Source of the DNA: Myxococcales bacterium | Lineage (GTDB): Bacteria > Myxococcota_A > Polyangia > Polyangiales > Polyangiaceae | Length of the DNA stretch: 33,800 nt | NCBI GenBank assembly: GCA_021847645.1 | Contig: JAJZQG010000077.1 | Coordinates: 1-33,800 of the forward strand | Direction: 5' to 3' | Shown here: positions 22,611 to 30,383 of the stretch, in pieces | How the letters are laid out: each line of letters opens with the position of its first letter | How positions within the stretch are numbered: position 1 is the first letter of the stretch | Made by a program: the position numbers and the translations under genes | Notes under the pieces: generated by a model | Told to the model about the DNA's origin: nothing | Seen by the model: the letters and a program-made list of their open reading frames with translations, nothing else | Database searches by the model: none

Positions 22611-23825
22611 ATGATCGCCACTCCCGCCCGTCCCGCCTTCCGCCTCGCGCGTGTCGCACGCGCTGCCTCGATCACGCTCGGCGCATGCCTGCTGGTGAGC
22701 CTCGGGTGCTCTTCCGCGAGCGATGCGCCGGCGGGAGCCGCGGGCAGCGGCGGAAGCGGTGCGACCGGCGGCGGGGACACCGGAGGCAGCGGGGACACCG
22801 GAGGCAGCAGCGCGACAGGCGGCGGCGGAACCGGCGGTGACAGCACCGGAGGAAGCGGCGCGACCGCGGGCAGCAGCGGCACGGGTGGCAGCAGCACCGG
22901 AGGAACCGGCGGCGAGGGCGACGCTGCCGCGCCGCAGGCATTCGAGTCCTACACGTATACGGGGGTCGGGCGAACCTTGACGTGGTTGTTGCGCCGGCCT
23001 GCCGACGAGAGCGGGCCACCCAAGCCGCTTTATCTCGCGCTGCACGGTTGCTACGAGACAGCGGACGAATTCGCCGCCATCGCTCACCTGGCCGACCTGT
23101 CCGATGCGCATGACGCGTACGTGGTGGTGCCCGAGCAGGACACCGCGGCCAATCCCCTGCGCTGCTGGAACTGGTTCGATCCCGCCAGCCAGCAGCGCAC
23201 CGGCGGTGAGGCCGAGATCCTCGCCGGGATCGCCCAGCAGGCGATGACCATGGGCTCGGTCAATGCCCACGCCGTCCACGTCTTCGGCTTGTCCGCGGGA
23301 GCGGCCATGGCCGTCGTGCTGGCGGCGACATGGCCAGACCTGTTTGCCTCGGCGGGCTCGGTCTCGGGCTGTCCGTATCGCGGCACGCCGTGCCTGCAGA
23401 CCCCATCGAGCGCGTCAATTGCCGAGCTCGCGCAGGATGTCACCCAAGCCATGGGCAGCCACGCTCGGCTCGTGCCGCTCATCGTCTTTCAGGGCGACGC
23501 CGACTCGACCGTTCCGCCGCAGAACGCCCAGCTTCTGGTGGACCAATGGCTCGCCGCCGCCGATCTCATCGACGACGGCGCCAGCAACGGCTCGGTCGGC
23601 GCGTCGCCTTCATCGACGTCGAGCGGCACCTCGCCGGGCGGGCGCGACTACGACATAGCGACGTACGCCGGGCCGGGCGGCAAGAGCCTGGTCGAGCGCT
23701 GGCTCATCCACGGAGGCGGTCACGCCTGGCCGGGGGGCGCTGCAAACCATGCGTATTCGGATCCGGCAGGCCCGGACGCGACCGAGGCCATTGCCTCGTT
23801 TCTGGATGCACACGAGCAGCCTTGA
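22611..23825 (+). CDS. PHB depolymerase-family esterase lipoprotein
   Basis: 404 aa. Signal peptide with lipobox SLGC (Cys33), followed by about 65 residues of Gly/Ser/Thr-rich tether (TGGGDTGGSGDTGG type), then a catalytic domain from about 113. Motifs are those of the PHB depolymerase/feruloyl-esterase (PF10503) family: LALHGCYETADEF (143-155), CWNWF (185-189), GLSAGAAM (226-233, Ser228 nucleophile), GDADSTVPP (295-303, acid), and HGGGHAWPGG (367-376, His371). The enzyme is predicted to sit on the cell surface and cleave esters outside the cell; polyester depolymerase is favoured because phaR and phasin lie just upstream, but feruloyl or acetylxylan esterase is a real alternative. The start is 18 bp after the phasin stop, so cotranscription is likely. 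Confidence 0.85.
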   Translation: MIATPARPAFRLARVARAASITLGACLLVSLGCSSASDAPAGAAGSGGSGATGGGDTGGSGDTGGSSATGGGGTGGDSTGGSGATAGSSGTGGSSTGGTGGEGDAAAPQAFESYTYTGVGRTLTWLLRRPADESGPPKPLYLALHGCYETADEFAAIAHLADLSDAHDAYVVVPEQDTAANPLRCWNWFDPASQQRTGGEAEILAGIAQQAMTMGSVNAHAVHVFGLSAGAAMAVVLAATWPDLFASAGSVSGCPYRGTPCLQTPSSASIAELAQDVTQAMGSHARLVPLIVFQGDADSTVPPQNAQLLVDQWLAAADLIDDGASNGSVGASPSSTSSGTSPGGRDYDIATYAGPGGKSLVERWLIHGGGHAWPGGAANHAYSDPAGPDATEAIASFLDAHEQP

Positions 23826-23828
23826 GGG

Positions 23829-23857
23829 TTGGACGGGGCGAGGGCCGTGCCGTCCGA
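23829..23857. terminator. Possible bidirectional hairpin between convergent genes
   Basis: TTGGACGG (23829-23836) and CCGTCCGA (23850-23857) can pair in an 8-bp stem with one G-T pair and a 13-nt loop. It lies between the depolymerase stop and the end of the convergent membrane-protein gene. No T tract is present on either strand, so intrinsic termination is only possible. Confidence 0.3.
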
Positions 23858-23862
23858 CGAGC

Positions 23863-24585
23863 TCACACCGGCGCGCGGGCGTGGGTGACCTGGCCAATCG
23901 CACGTAGCAGGCAGGCGTAGTTGGCAATGTCGCGTACGGATACGTGGGATTGAACCCACGTGCCCTTGGCGCCCACCTTGATCTCGCCGCGCTCGACCTG
24001 CAGCGTGACCGGGCCGTCGAGCTCGAAAGCCTTCTGGCCGAGCTTCAGCTCCTTGGCGTTCAGCGTCACCACGCCGAAGCTCACGTCCTCGCCACCGTCG
24101 ATCCGAGCCTGGATCTTCGAAGTGTTGGCCGTCGAGCTGTACTGCTCCACCAGCTTCGGCACGTTGACGTTCGCGCCGCCTTGCACGTTCACCGCGTCGA
24201 TCAGGATGCGACGGCCGTCCTGGGTTTGCACGGTGGCTCGTGCGACCGCCGGGGTGCCCGAAGCGTCGAATGCGCGGTAGTACAGGTCGTGGGGTTCGGA
24301 CCAGCGGATGCGCGTAGTGCGGCCGCGCCTGCGTTCCTCCACGCCGTCGGCGTCGACCGTGAGCTCCTGCTTGACCATCGAGCTCACGAGGACGATGGCG
24401 ACCACGGCCGCGGCGGCAACCGCGACTCCGCCCCAGCCCAGTGTCGGGTCGGGGGCTCCGCGGCTCAGGGCGTCGTAGCCGACGAAGCCCGCGGCAATGG
24501 CGCCCACCACGACGAGCGCGGCGAAGACGTAGAACCATCGGGGGTGGCTCGATCCTTTCAACGATTGCTTTGCTGGCGGTGCCAT
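23863..24585 (-). CDS. Two-TM membrane protein with DUF6585-like domain
   Basis: 240 aa. Two membrane helices (about 17-37 and 50-70) with a short loop are followed by a soluble cytoplasmic-type domain (71-240) rich in beta strands: LTVDADGVEERRRGRTTRIRWSEPHDLYYR, RRILIDAVNVQG, FELDGPVTLQVERGEIKV. This layout resembles DUF6585/PH-like membrane proteins; the match is from pattern memory and is moderate. The function is unknown. The C-terminal part (QSHVSVRDIANYACLLRAIG) is helical. It is transcribed divergently from the dehydratase gene, 171 bp apart, and converges with the depolymerase gene. Confidence 0.75.
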   Translation of the reverse strand: MAPPAKQSLKGSSHPRWFYVFAALVVVGAIAAGFVGYDALSRGAPDPTLGWGGVAVAAAAVVAIVLVSSMVKQELTVDADGVEERRRGRTTRIRWSEPHDLYYRAFDASGTPAVARATVQTQDGRRILIDAVNVQGGANVNVPKLVEQYSSTANTSKIQARIDGGEDVSFGVVTLNAKELKLGQKAFELDGPVTLQVERGEIKVGAKGTWVQSHVSVRDIANYACLLRAIGQVTHARAPV

Positions 24586-24756
24586 GGCGCGCAACCTACT
24601 ACGCCAACGAGCCGGCTCGAGCAAGGGCCCTGTCGTCGCTCGGGCCGGCGTGGGCGCCTTGCGGCCGAGCACGATGTCCGCGTGGGCGCGCGCGTGGCCG
24701 TGCAGCCTCGCTCGTCGGGAAGAAATCATGCTATCACCAGCCCTGCTGGTGGAACG

Positions 24757-25725
24757 ATGTCGACGATGATTGCCCAGCCATCCGCGCCGCAGCCGCGGTA
24801 CGAAGACGTGGAGCACGCCGCGGAGCGGATCCGCGGCCTGGTGCACCGCACGCCGGTGATGACCTGCGAGGCCATCGACCGGATGGCCGGCGCGCCGGTG
24901 CTGTTCAAGTGCGAGAACCTCCAGAAGGTGGGCGCATTCAAGTTCCGCGGGGCGACTCACGCCCTGGCCTGCCTGTCCGAAGCCGAGGCCGCTCGCGGCG
25001 TCGCGACTCACTCGTCGGGCAATCACGCCGCGGCGCTGGCGCTCGCTGCGGCGCGAAGGGGCATCGCCGCGTACATCGTCATGCCCGACAACGCGCCCGC
25101 CGTGAAGGTGGCCGCCGTTCGAGGCTACGGCGCAATCATCGAGTTCTGCGAGCCCACCTTGCAGGCGCGCGAGGAGTGCCTCGCGCGTGTCGTGCAGCGC
25201 ACGGGGGCCGTGTTCGTGCACCCGTACGACGATGAGCGCGTCATCGCCGGTCAGGGCACCGCAGCGCTCGAGTTGCTGCAGGACAATCCCGGCCTCGACG
25301 CGTTGTTGGCTCCGGTCGGCGGTGGAGGGCTGCTCTCGGGCACCTGCCTGGCAGCAGAAGGCCTATCGCCCTCCACGCGCGTCATCGGCGTGGAACCGCA
25401 AGGCGCCGACGACGCCTTCCGCTCGCTTCGAGCCGGACAGCTCGTGCCTTCGATACGGCCGAACACCATCGCCGACGGGTTGCTGACCTCGTTGAGCGAA
25501 AGAACGTTTTCGATCCTGCGCCGGCGGCTTCACGGCATCGTCACGGTGAGCGAAGAGCAGATTGTGCAAGCCATGAGAGTCGTGTGGGAAAGGATGAAGC
25601 TTGTCATCGAGCCTTCCGCGGCGGTGCCGGTGGCGGCGGTGATCGGGCGCAAGATCGACGCGCACGGGCCGGTAGGTGTGATTCTGTCGGGCGGCAATGT
25701 GGATCTGGACAGGCTGCCCTGGTGA
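24757..25725 (+). CDS. PLP-dependent serine/threonine dehydratase (serine racemase-like)
   Basis: 322 aa, fold-type II PLP enzyme. K62 in ENLQKVGAFKFRGA is the Schiff-base lysine, SSGNH (86-90) is the substrate/phosphate loop, GGGGLLSG (188-195) binds PLP phosphate, and SGGN (311-314) contacts the pyridine ring. There is no C-terminal ACT regulatory domain, unlike biosynthetic IlvA, so this is the short catabolic-type or serine racemase/threo-3-hydroxyaspartate ammonia-lyase branch; it removes the hydroxyl of Ser or Thr as water and ammonia, or racemises serine. Which activity dominates cannot be decided here. The ATG at 24757 has GGTGGA about 3 nt upstream. No partner in the neighbourhood suggests a pathway. 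Confidence 0.93.
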   Translation: MSTMIAQPSAPQPRYEDVEHAAERIRGLVHRTPVMTCEAIDRMAGAPVLFKCENLQKVGAFKFRGATHALACLSEAEAARGVATHSSGNHAAALALAAARRGIAAYIVMPDNAPAVKVAAVRGYGAIIEFCEPTLQAREECLARVVQRTGAVFVHPYDDERVIAGQGTAALELLQDNPGLDALLAPVGGGGLLSGTCLAAEGLSPSTRVIGVEPQGADDAFRSLRAGQLVPSIRPNTIADGLLTSLSERTFSILRRRLHGIVTVSEEQIVQAMRVVWERMKLVIEPSAAVPVAAVIGRKIDAHGPVGVILSGGNVDLDRLPW

Positions 25726-25740
25726 CGAGGGCGCGACGAA

Positions 25741-25762
25741 CCGCACGGCGCAACGGGTGCGG
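25741..25762 (+). terminator. Possible hairpin between convergent dehydratase and release-factor genes
   Basis: CCGCAC (25741-25746) and GTGCGG (25757-25762) form a 6-bp stem with a 10-nt loop, 15 bp after the dehydratase stop. No T tract follows, so it may equally be chance in GC-rich DNA. Confidence 0.3.
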
Positions 25763-25782
25763 CGCTCGAGGGAATCATCCGG

Positions 25783-26148
25783 TCATGCCCGCTGCGGCGT
25801 GGACGCGCGGCCGCGCTTGCTCTTGCGCCGTCGAATCCTGTCGCGCTCTCGCAGGCGCTCGGAGGTCTCGGGACTGATGCGTAGCTCGATCTCGTCGACC
25901 AGCTCGCGCAAGGCCAGGAACCGGTTGATGGCCTGGGAGCGTTCCCGCGAGCAGCGCACGACGAGATCCATCGGTGGGTAGCGCAGCACGACTGTGCTCG
26001 ACGTCTTGTTGACCTTCTGGCCGCCGGGCCCGCTGCCCCGGACGAACTTCTCTTCGATGAGGGCGAGGTCGACGCCGAGGCGAGCGATTCGCTGCGCGAG
26101 TTCGTCCTTCTTCTTGGGTGTCACGGGCGCATCGGCGGGGAACTTCAT
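25783..26148 (-). CDS. GGQ peptidyl-tRNA hydrolase / release-factor-like protein
   Basis: 121 aa, RF-1 domain only: no codon-recognition domain. The GSGPGGQKVNKTSS motif (38-51) carries the GGQ tripeptide that triggers peptidyl-tRNA hydrolysis on the ribosome. The C-terminus is strongly basic (LRERDRIRRRKSKRGRAS), as in ArfB/YaeJ and MTRFR/C12orf65 proteins, where it inserts into the empty mRNA channel or binds rRNA. It is shorter than typical ArfB (about 140 aa), so the MTRFR-like group is an alternative. The likely role is rescue of stalled ribosomes. It is divergent from the TPR protein gene, with 207 bp between them. Confidence 0.93.
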   Translation of the reverse strand: MKFPADAPVTPKKKDELAQRIARLGVDLALIEEKFVRGSGPGGQKVNKTSSTVVLRYPPMDLVVRCSRERSQAINRFLALRELVDEIELRISPETSERLRERDRIRRRKSKRGRASTPQRA

Positions 26149-26355
26149 GGCCTGACGATCAGACTACCTCATGCGGGCCGCGGGCACGCACGTCGCGGCG
26201 GCTGACGTGCTGGCACGCTGTGGCACATGGGAACCGCGGAAACCCCAGCCGGATGCGAGGGAAACGCGTCGCGTCGCGCACTGGCCCCGATCTTGAAAGG
26301 CGTCGGGACGTTCTCGCGGGCGACGGCACGCTGCCCCGCCGGAAGGGACGTCATC

Positions 26356-27360
26356 ATGGCAAAGCGAAGTCACAAGGCTCACCGAGGTACGCGCAGGAAT
26401 CGACAGGGGCGGCCCCAGACGTCGGAGACGTTCAGCCCGCCCGTGGCGCCGTCGCCGGACCCGATCGACCAGCACTCGCTGGTGGGTGCGATTCTGGCCG
26501 CGGCCGAGTCCGTCGAGCGGACCACGCTTCCGGAGATTGCGCCGCGCAGAATGCCCGACCTCGAGCGCGTGGACCCGTTGGGCCAGACCGTCGTGGGCCA
26601 TCGCATCGTCGAGGTCGCTCCGATGGCGAGCGAGCCGGCGCAGGCGGTTGCCGCGGATGACGAAGACCCCATGCGCAGCAGCCTCGACGACTTCGACGCG
26701 GCGTTTTTTGCCCAGCCGGTGGCCGAGGAGCTGGAGCTGCGCACCAAGCAGGAGTCCTTCCCGCCGGTCAGCGATGACCTTGTCGAACCGAAGAAAGCCG
26801 AACCGCCATCGCCCGCGCTGATTGCGCGCCGGCTGCGGCTGCGCAAGGTGGTCGGCGTGGTGGTGGCGCTGGCCGCGGTCGTCGTGCTCGGCGGGATCGG
26901 AAAGCGCCTGCTCGCCGCCGATCGACCGGTGTCGAGCCTTCACCAAACCAATGTGGCCGCGGCGGTCGAGCAGCGCGTTGTCGCGCAGCCGGTCGCGGTG
27001 CAGCAACCTGCCACACAACCGGTCGCAGCCCCGCCCGCGGCGACACCCACGGTCGCACCTCGGCCCGCGGCGGACGAGAACAAGCCCGAGGCGTCGCCCG
27101 CGCCTGCGGTACCCGACGGCGTCGAGCCCAAGGCCGAGGCGCTGCGTCTGCTCAACCTGGGCAAGATGAAAGAAGTCGTTCCGATGGCCCAGGCAGCCAT
27201 TGCGGCGAACCCGACGGACGCGATCTCATATCTGTATCTGGGCAGCGCGCTGCAGGAGCTGGGCAAGCAGAAGGACGCGATCGCGGTGTACAGCGATTGC
27301 GTGCGCAATGCCACCAAGGGCCATGTATGGGAGTGCCGCGCGATGGGTGGAAAGAAGTAG
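26356..27360 (+). CDS. Membrane-anchored TPR protein
   Basis: 334 aa. A basic N-terminus (MAKRSHKAHRGTRRNRQG) and a long acidic, probably disordered cytoplasmic region (about 40-155) precede one membrane helix (about 164-182, VVGVVVALAAVVVLGGIG). The outside part has a Val/Pro/Ala-rich linker (about 210-255) and a C-terminal tetratricopeptide-like segment (about 260-325: EALRLLNLGKMKEVVPMAQAAIAANPTDAISYLYLGSALQELGKQKDAI). TPRs usually bind partner proteins; no partner is evident. The ATG at 26356 has AAGGGA 7 nt upstream; in-frame upstream starts give unlike sequence. Its stop lies 20 bp from the convergent ABC permease gene. Similar single-TM TPR proteins are common in myxobacteria. Confidence 0.8.
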   Translation: MAKRSHKAHRGTRRNRQGRPQTSETFSPPVAPSPDPIDQHSLVGAILAAAESVERTTLPEIAPRRMPDLERVDPLGQTVVGHRIVEVAPMASEPAQAVAADDEDPMRSSLDDFDAAFFAQPVAEELELRTKQESFPPVSDDLVEPKKAEPPSPALIARRLRLRKVVGVVVALAAVVVLGGIGKRLLAADRPVSSLHQTNVAAAVEQRVVAQPVAVQQPATQPVAAPPAATPTVAPRPAADENKPEASPAPAVPDGVEPKAEALRLLNLGKMKEVVPMAQAAIAANPTDAISYLYLGSALQELGKQKDAIAVYSDCVRNATKGHVWECRAMGGKK

Positions 27361-27380
27361 CTCCAACGACGACAATCCCC

Positions 27381-28199
27381 TTACGCTCGCGACGCCACGG
27401 CGCGCAGCAAGTGCTTCTGCGCAAGCGCGAACACCGCCAGCGCGGGCGCGCTCAGAATCACGTTGCCCGCCATCACGATGTGCCACCTGACGCCCGTGCC
27501 CTGCTCGCGCAGCAGCGCCACGGCCAGCGGCATCGTGCGCACGTGCTCGTCCGTGGTCATGACCAGGGGCCAGAAGTAGTCGTTCCAGTGGAACACGAAG
27601 CTCAGCAGGAACAGCGAGACGAGCGTGGGCGCGAGCATCGGCCCGAGCAGGCGGTAGACGATGGTCAGCTCCGACGCGCCGTCCATGCGCGCGGCCTCGA
27701 TGAGCTCGTCGGGCACCGACTGCAGCGCCTGGCGCACCATGAAGGTGCCCAGCGCGCTCGCGGCAAAGGGCAGCACCAGCGCGGTCATCGAGTTGACCAG
27801 CCCCACCTTCGCCAGCATCAGGAACACCGGCACGAACGTGACCTGCGCGGGAATCAGCAGGCACGCCAGCACGGCGATGAACGCGAAGCGCTGCCCCGCA
27901 AAGCGAAGCTTTCCTAGCGCATAGCCGGCGGGCAACACCAACCCAATCTGCAGCCCGGCAATCAGCAGCGCCATCACCGTCGTATTGAGCAGATACCTGC
28001 CTACCGGGATCGTGGCGAACACCTGCTTGTAGGCGTCCAGCCGGAACGACGACGGCAGCGGCGCATTGGGTGCGGTGATGAGCTCGTGCAGCGATTTGAA
28101 GGATCCGAGCACCATCCACGCGTAGGGGCCGAGCCACAGAATCGCCACCAGGCCGAGCGCGACGTGCAGAGCGACGCGGCTGAGCGGGGACTCTCTCAC
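27381..28199 (-). CDS. ABC sugar-type permease, MalG/UgpE-like
   Basis: 272 aa, inner-membrane subunit of a CUT1 importer with six predicted helices. The EAA loop that docks on the ATPase is clear at EAARMDGASELTIVYRLLGPMLAP. The N-terminal part (WLGPYAWMVLGSFKS) and FHWNDYFWPLVMT are typical of MalG/UgpE. The GTG start at 28199 overlaps the TGA of the other permease (GTGA), indicating translational coupling; longer open frames to 28706 cross the neighbour gene and are noise. It is the last gene of the four-gene transporter operon. Substrate unknown; sugar or glycerol-3-phosphate class is inferred from family. Confidence 0.94.
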   Translation of the reverse strand: MRESPLSRVALHVALGLVAILWLGPYAWMVLGSFKSLHELITAPNAPLPSSFRLDAYKQVFATIPVGRYLLNTTVMALLIAGLQIGLVLPAGYALGKLRFAGQRFAFIAVLACLLIPAQVTFVPVFLMLAKVGLVNSMTALVLPFAASALGTFMVRQALQSVPDELIEAARMDGASELTIVYRLLGPMLAPTLVSLFLLSFVFHWNDYFWPLVMTTDEHVRTMPLAVALLREQGTGVRWHIVMAGNVILSAPALAVFALAQKHLLRAVASRA

Positions 28200-29071
28200 G
28201 CGGGCCTCCTGGTTCCCAGGCGCCAGGCCCACAGCTGCAGGCCCGTGAGCGCCAGAAGGAGCACGAAGAACACGATGACCATGGCGCTGGCCCGTCCGAC
28301 GCGCAGGTTCAGGAACACCTGCTCGTAGATGGCATAGACGAACACGGTGGTGGAGTGGGTGGGGCCGCCCTGGGTCATCACCCGCACGATGTCGAACGCC
28401 TGGAACGAGACGATGAGCGATGTGGTGCCGACGAACGCGGTCGTGGGGCGGAGCATCGGCCAGGTGACGTGCAGGAATCGCGATACGCGGCCGGCGCCGT
28501 CGAGGGCGGCTGCTTCGTACAGCTCCTTGGGGATGTCCTGCAGGCCGGTGAGGAACACGACCATCGCGTAGCCGGTGATCTTCCAGATCGTCACGCCGGC
28601 CAGGGCATACAGGGCAGTGTTGGGACTCGACAGCAAGCCGGACGTGGCAATCCCGTGGTCCTTGAAGAACCGTCCGATCAGCCCGCCGTCGGCATCCAGC
28701 AGCCACATGAACAGCAGGGCCACGGACACCCAGCTGACGACATAGGCGCTGAAGACCGAGGCGCGCACGAAGCCGACGAACCGGCCGGGGCGATTGACGG
28801 CAATGGCGAGCAGCAGGCCCAGGCTCATCGCGCCGATGACCACGACGACCGCGTAGGAGAGCGTGGTGGTGAGGGCGCGCCAGACCTCGCCGGAGGCGAA
28901 GATGGTGCGGTAGTTGTCGAGCCCCACGTAGCGCGGCGGCGTGAGCAGGTCCCAGTTGAACAGGCTCTGCCAGCCCGCCACGCCCAGGGGCAGCAGGAAG
29001 AACGCGGCGAGGATGGAAAGGGTCGGGGCCAGCATCAGATACGGGTGGGCGGCTCGACGCGGGCGCAGCAT
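28196..29071 (-). CDS. ABC sugar-type permease, MalF/UgpA-like
   Basis: 291 aa with six predicted helices: MLAPTLSILAAFFLLPLGVAGWQS (TM1), then periplasmic YVGLDNYRTIF, and TTTLSYAVVVVIGAMSLGLLLAIAVNR. The EAA loop reads YEAAALDGAGRVSRFLHVTWPMLRP, and the region FDIVRVMTQGGPTHSTTVFVYAIYEQVF is typical of UgpA-like permeases. The ATG is at 29071, 25 bp after the binding-protein stop. It pairs with the downstream permease to form the heterodimeric channel. Confidence 0.95.
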   Translation of the reverse strand: MLRPRRAAHPYLMLAPTLSILAAFFLLPLGVAGWQSLFNWDLLTPPRYVGLDNYRTIFASGEVWRALTTTLSYAVVVVIGAMSLGLLLAIAVNRPGRFVGFVRASVFSAYVVSWVSVALLFMWLLDADGGLIGRFFKDHGIATSGLLSSPNTALYALAGVTIWKITGYAMVVFLTGLQDIPKELYEAAALDGAGRVSRFLHVTWPMLRPTTAFVGTTSLIVSFQAFDIVRVMTQGGPTHSTTVFVYAIYEQVFLNLRVGRASAMVIVFFVLLLALTGLQLWAWRLGTRRPA

Positions 29072-29096
29072 GGTAGATCGGCCGGTGTGCCCCTGC

Positions 29097-30383
29097 TCAG
29101 CGGTCGGCGAGGGCGGCGGCGCGTGCCTCCTGCATGACGGTTCGTGCGTCGCGCGGACCCAGCACGGCCTCTTCGAGGCGCGGCTCTACGCATTCGCGCT
29201 GGACGCGGAACAAGTTGGGAGCCCAAGGCCACGGCTGGGCGTAGGCCAATTGGCTCATGGCGACGGCGTCGTTGGGGCTCTTTTCGTAGTAGCCCGACTG
29301 CCGGAGCTGGGCGACGGCGTCGTTGGCCACTGGCATGTAGCCGGTGCCGGTGGCCCAGGCGATGGTCTGCGCGGGCTGCATCATCCACGTCAGGAACTTC
29401 CACGCAGCGCGCTTGTCGTCGTCGGGGGCGCTGCGCAGCATCACGAAAAAGGTGCCTCCGGTGGGCACGGCCTTCTGCTTGTCGGCGGTCAGCGGCGCGC
29501 CCACCACGGGGAAGTTGGCATTGGCCTCCAGGTACCGCAGAAACGCGGTGGAGGTCACGATGATCGCGGCGCGCCCGGCCAGGAAGTCCTGGTTGGTCAC
29601 CTCCCAAGCGTTGTAGTCGCGGCCAGGCGGCGGACGCATCGAGTGGGTCTTGTGCACCATGCGCTGCCAGTGCTCGATCGCCTGCACGCCCGCCTCGCCG
29701 CCCAGCTCGGGGTAGCCGTCGGGGCGCATCACCGTGCCGCCCGCCTGCCCCACGAGTGCCACCCAGAACCACCACGAGATGGGACACTCGAATCCGTACG
29801 TGGATACCCGTCCGCCCGGCTCTCTGCGCGTGAGCTCCACCGACGCGCGCTCGAGCTCGTCCCACGTGGCCGGGATGGGGACTCTCGCGTCGCGCAGCAG
29901 GTCGCCGTTGACGTACATGATCGGCGTGGATCGGTTGAAGGGCAGTCCGACCAGCGGCTTGTCGCGCCCGCCGATGTAGGTGCCGGACTGGGCGAGGGCG
30001 TCGACCAGATCGAGCGAGCCGGCGCCCGGATAATCATTCAACGGCTCGAGCACCCGCGCCTCGTGCAGATAGGGAATGACCTCTCCCACCACGTGGCTCA
30101 TGGTCGGGCCGGCGCTAGCGGCCACGGCCGTGCGAAGCTTGGCAAGCGCTTCGAAGTAGTCGCCCTGGAAGGTCGCGTGCACGAACACCTCGGGCTGGCC
30201 CGCGTTGAACTTGTCCACCAGGCTCTGCAGCACCTCGCGGTTCTTTCCCCCATAGGCGAACCACAGCGAGACCAGGTGCTTGCCCTCCGAGCCAGGCGGG
30301 CGCGGATCGCACCCGACCAGCGACGCCACGGCCATGCCGGCCGCGGACGTCAGCAGGTGCCGTCGCCCGAACCGGTGCGTCAT
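29097..30383 (-). CDS. ABC extracellular solute-binding lipoprotein, UgpB-like
   Basis: 428 aa. The N-terminus has a twin-arginine-type motif (GRRHLLTSAAG, 6-16) and lipobox LVGC (Cys25), with Asp at +2. The mature part is a family-1 solute-binding protein: LWFAYGGKNREVLQSLVDKFNAGQPEV, GLPFNRSTPIMYVNGDLL, PATWDELERAS, WKFLTWMMQPAQTIAWATGTGYMPV. The GxGYMPV region and GGKNREV recall UgpB (glycerol-3-phosphate binding), but ligand residues cannot be confirmed, so a sugar is equally possible. It overlaps the ATPase gene by 4 nt (ATGA). A lipidated periplasm-facing binding protein beside its permeases fits this importer. Confidence 0.93.
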   Translation of the reverse strand: MTHRFGRRHLLTSAAGMAVASLVGCDPRPPGSEGKHLVSLWFAYGGKNREVLQSLVDKFNAGQPEVFVHATFQGDYFEALAKLRTAVAASAGPTMSHVVGEVIPYLHEARVLEPLNDYPGAGSLDLVDALAQSGTYIGGRDKPLVGLPFNRSTPIMYVNGDLLRDARVPIPATWDELERASVELTRREPGGRVSTYGFECPISWWFWVALVGQAGGTVMRPDGYPELGGEAGVQAIEHWQRMVHKTHSMRPPPGRDYNAWEVTNQDFLAGRAAIIVTSTAFLRYLEANANFPVVGAPLTADKQKAVPTGGTFFVMLRSAPDDDKRAAWKFLTWMMQPAQTIAWATGTGYMPVANDAVAQLRQSGYYEKSPNDAVAMSQLAYAQPWPWAPNLFRVQRECVEPRLEEAVLGPRDARTVMQEARAAALADR

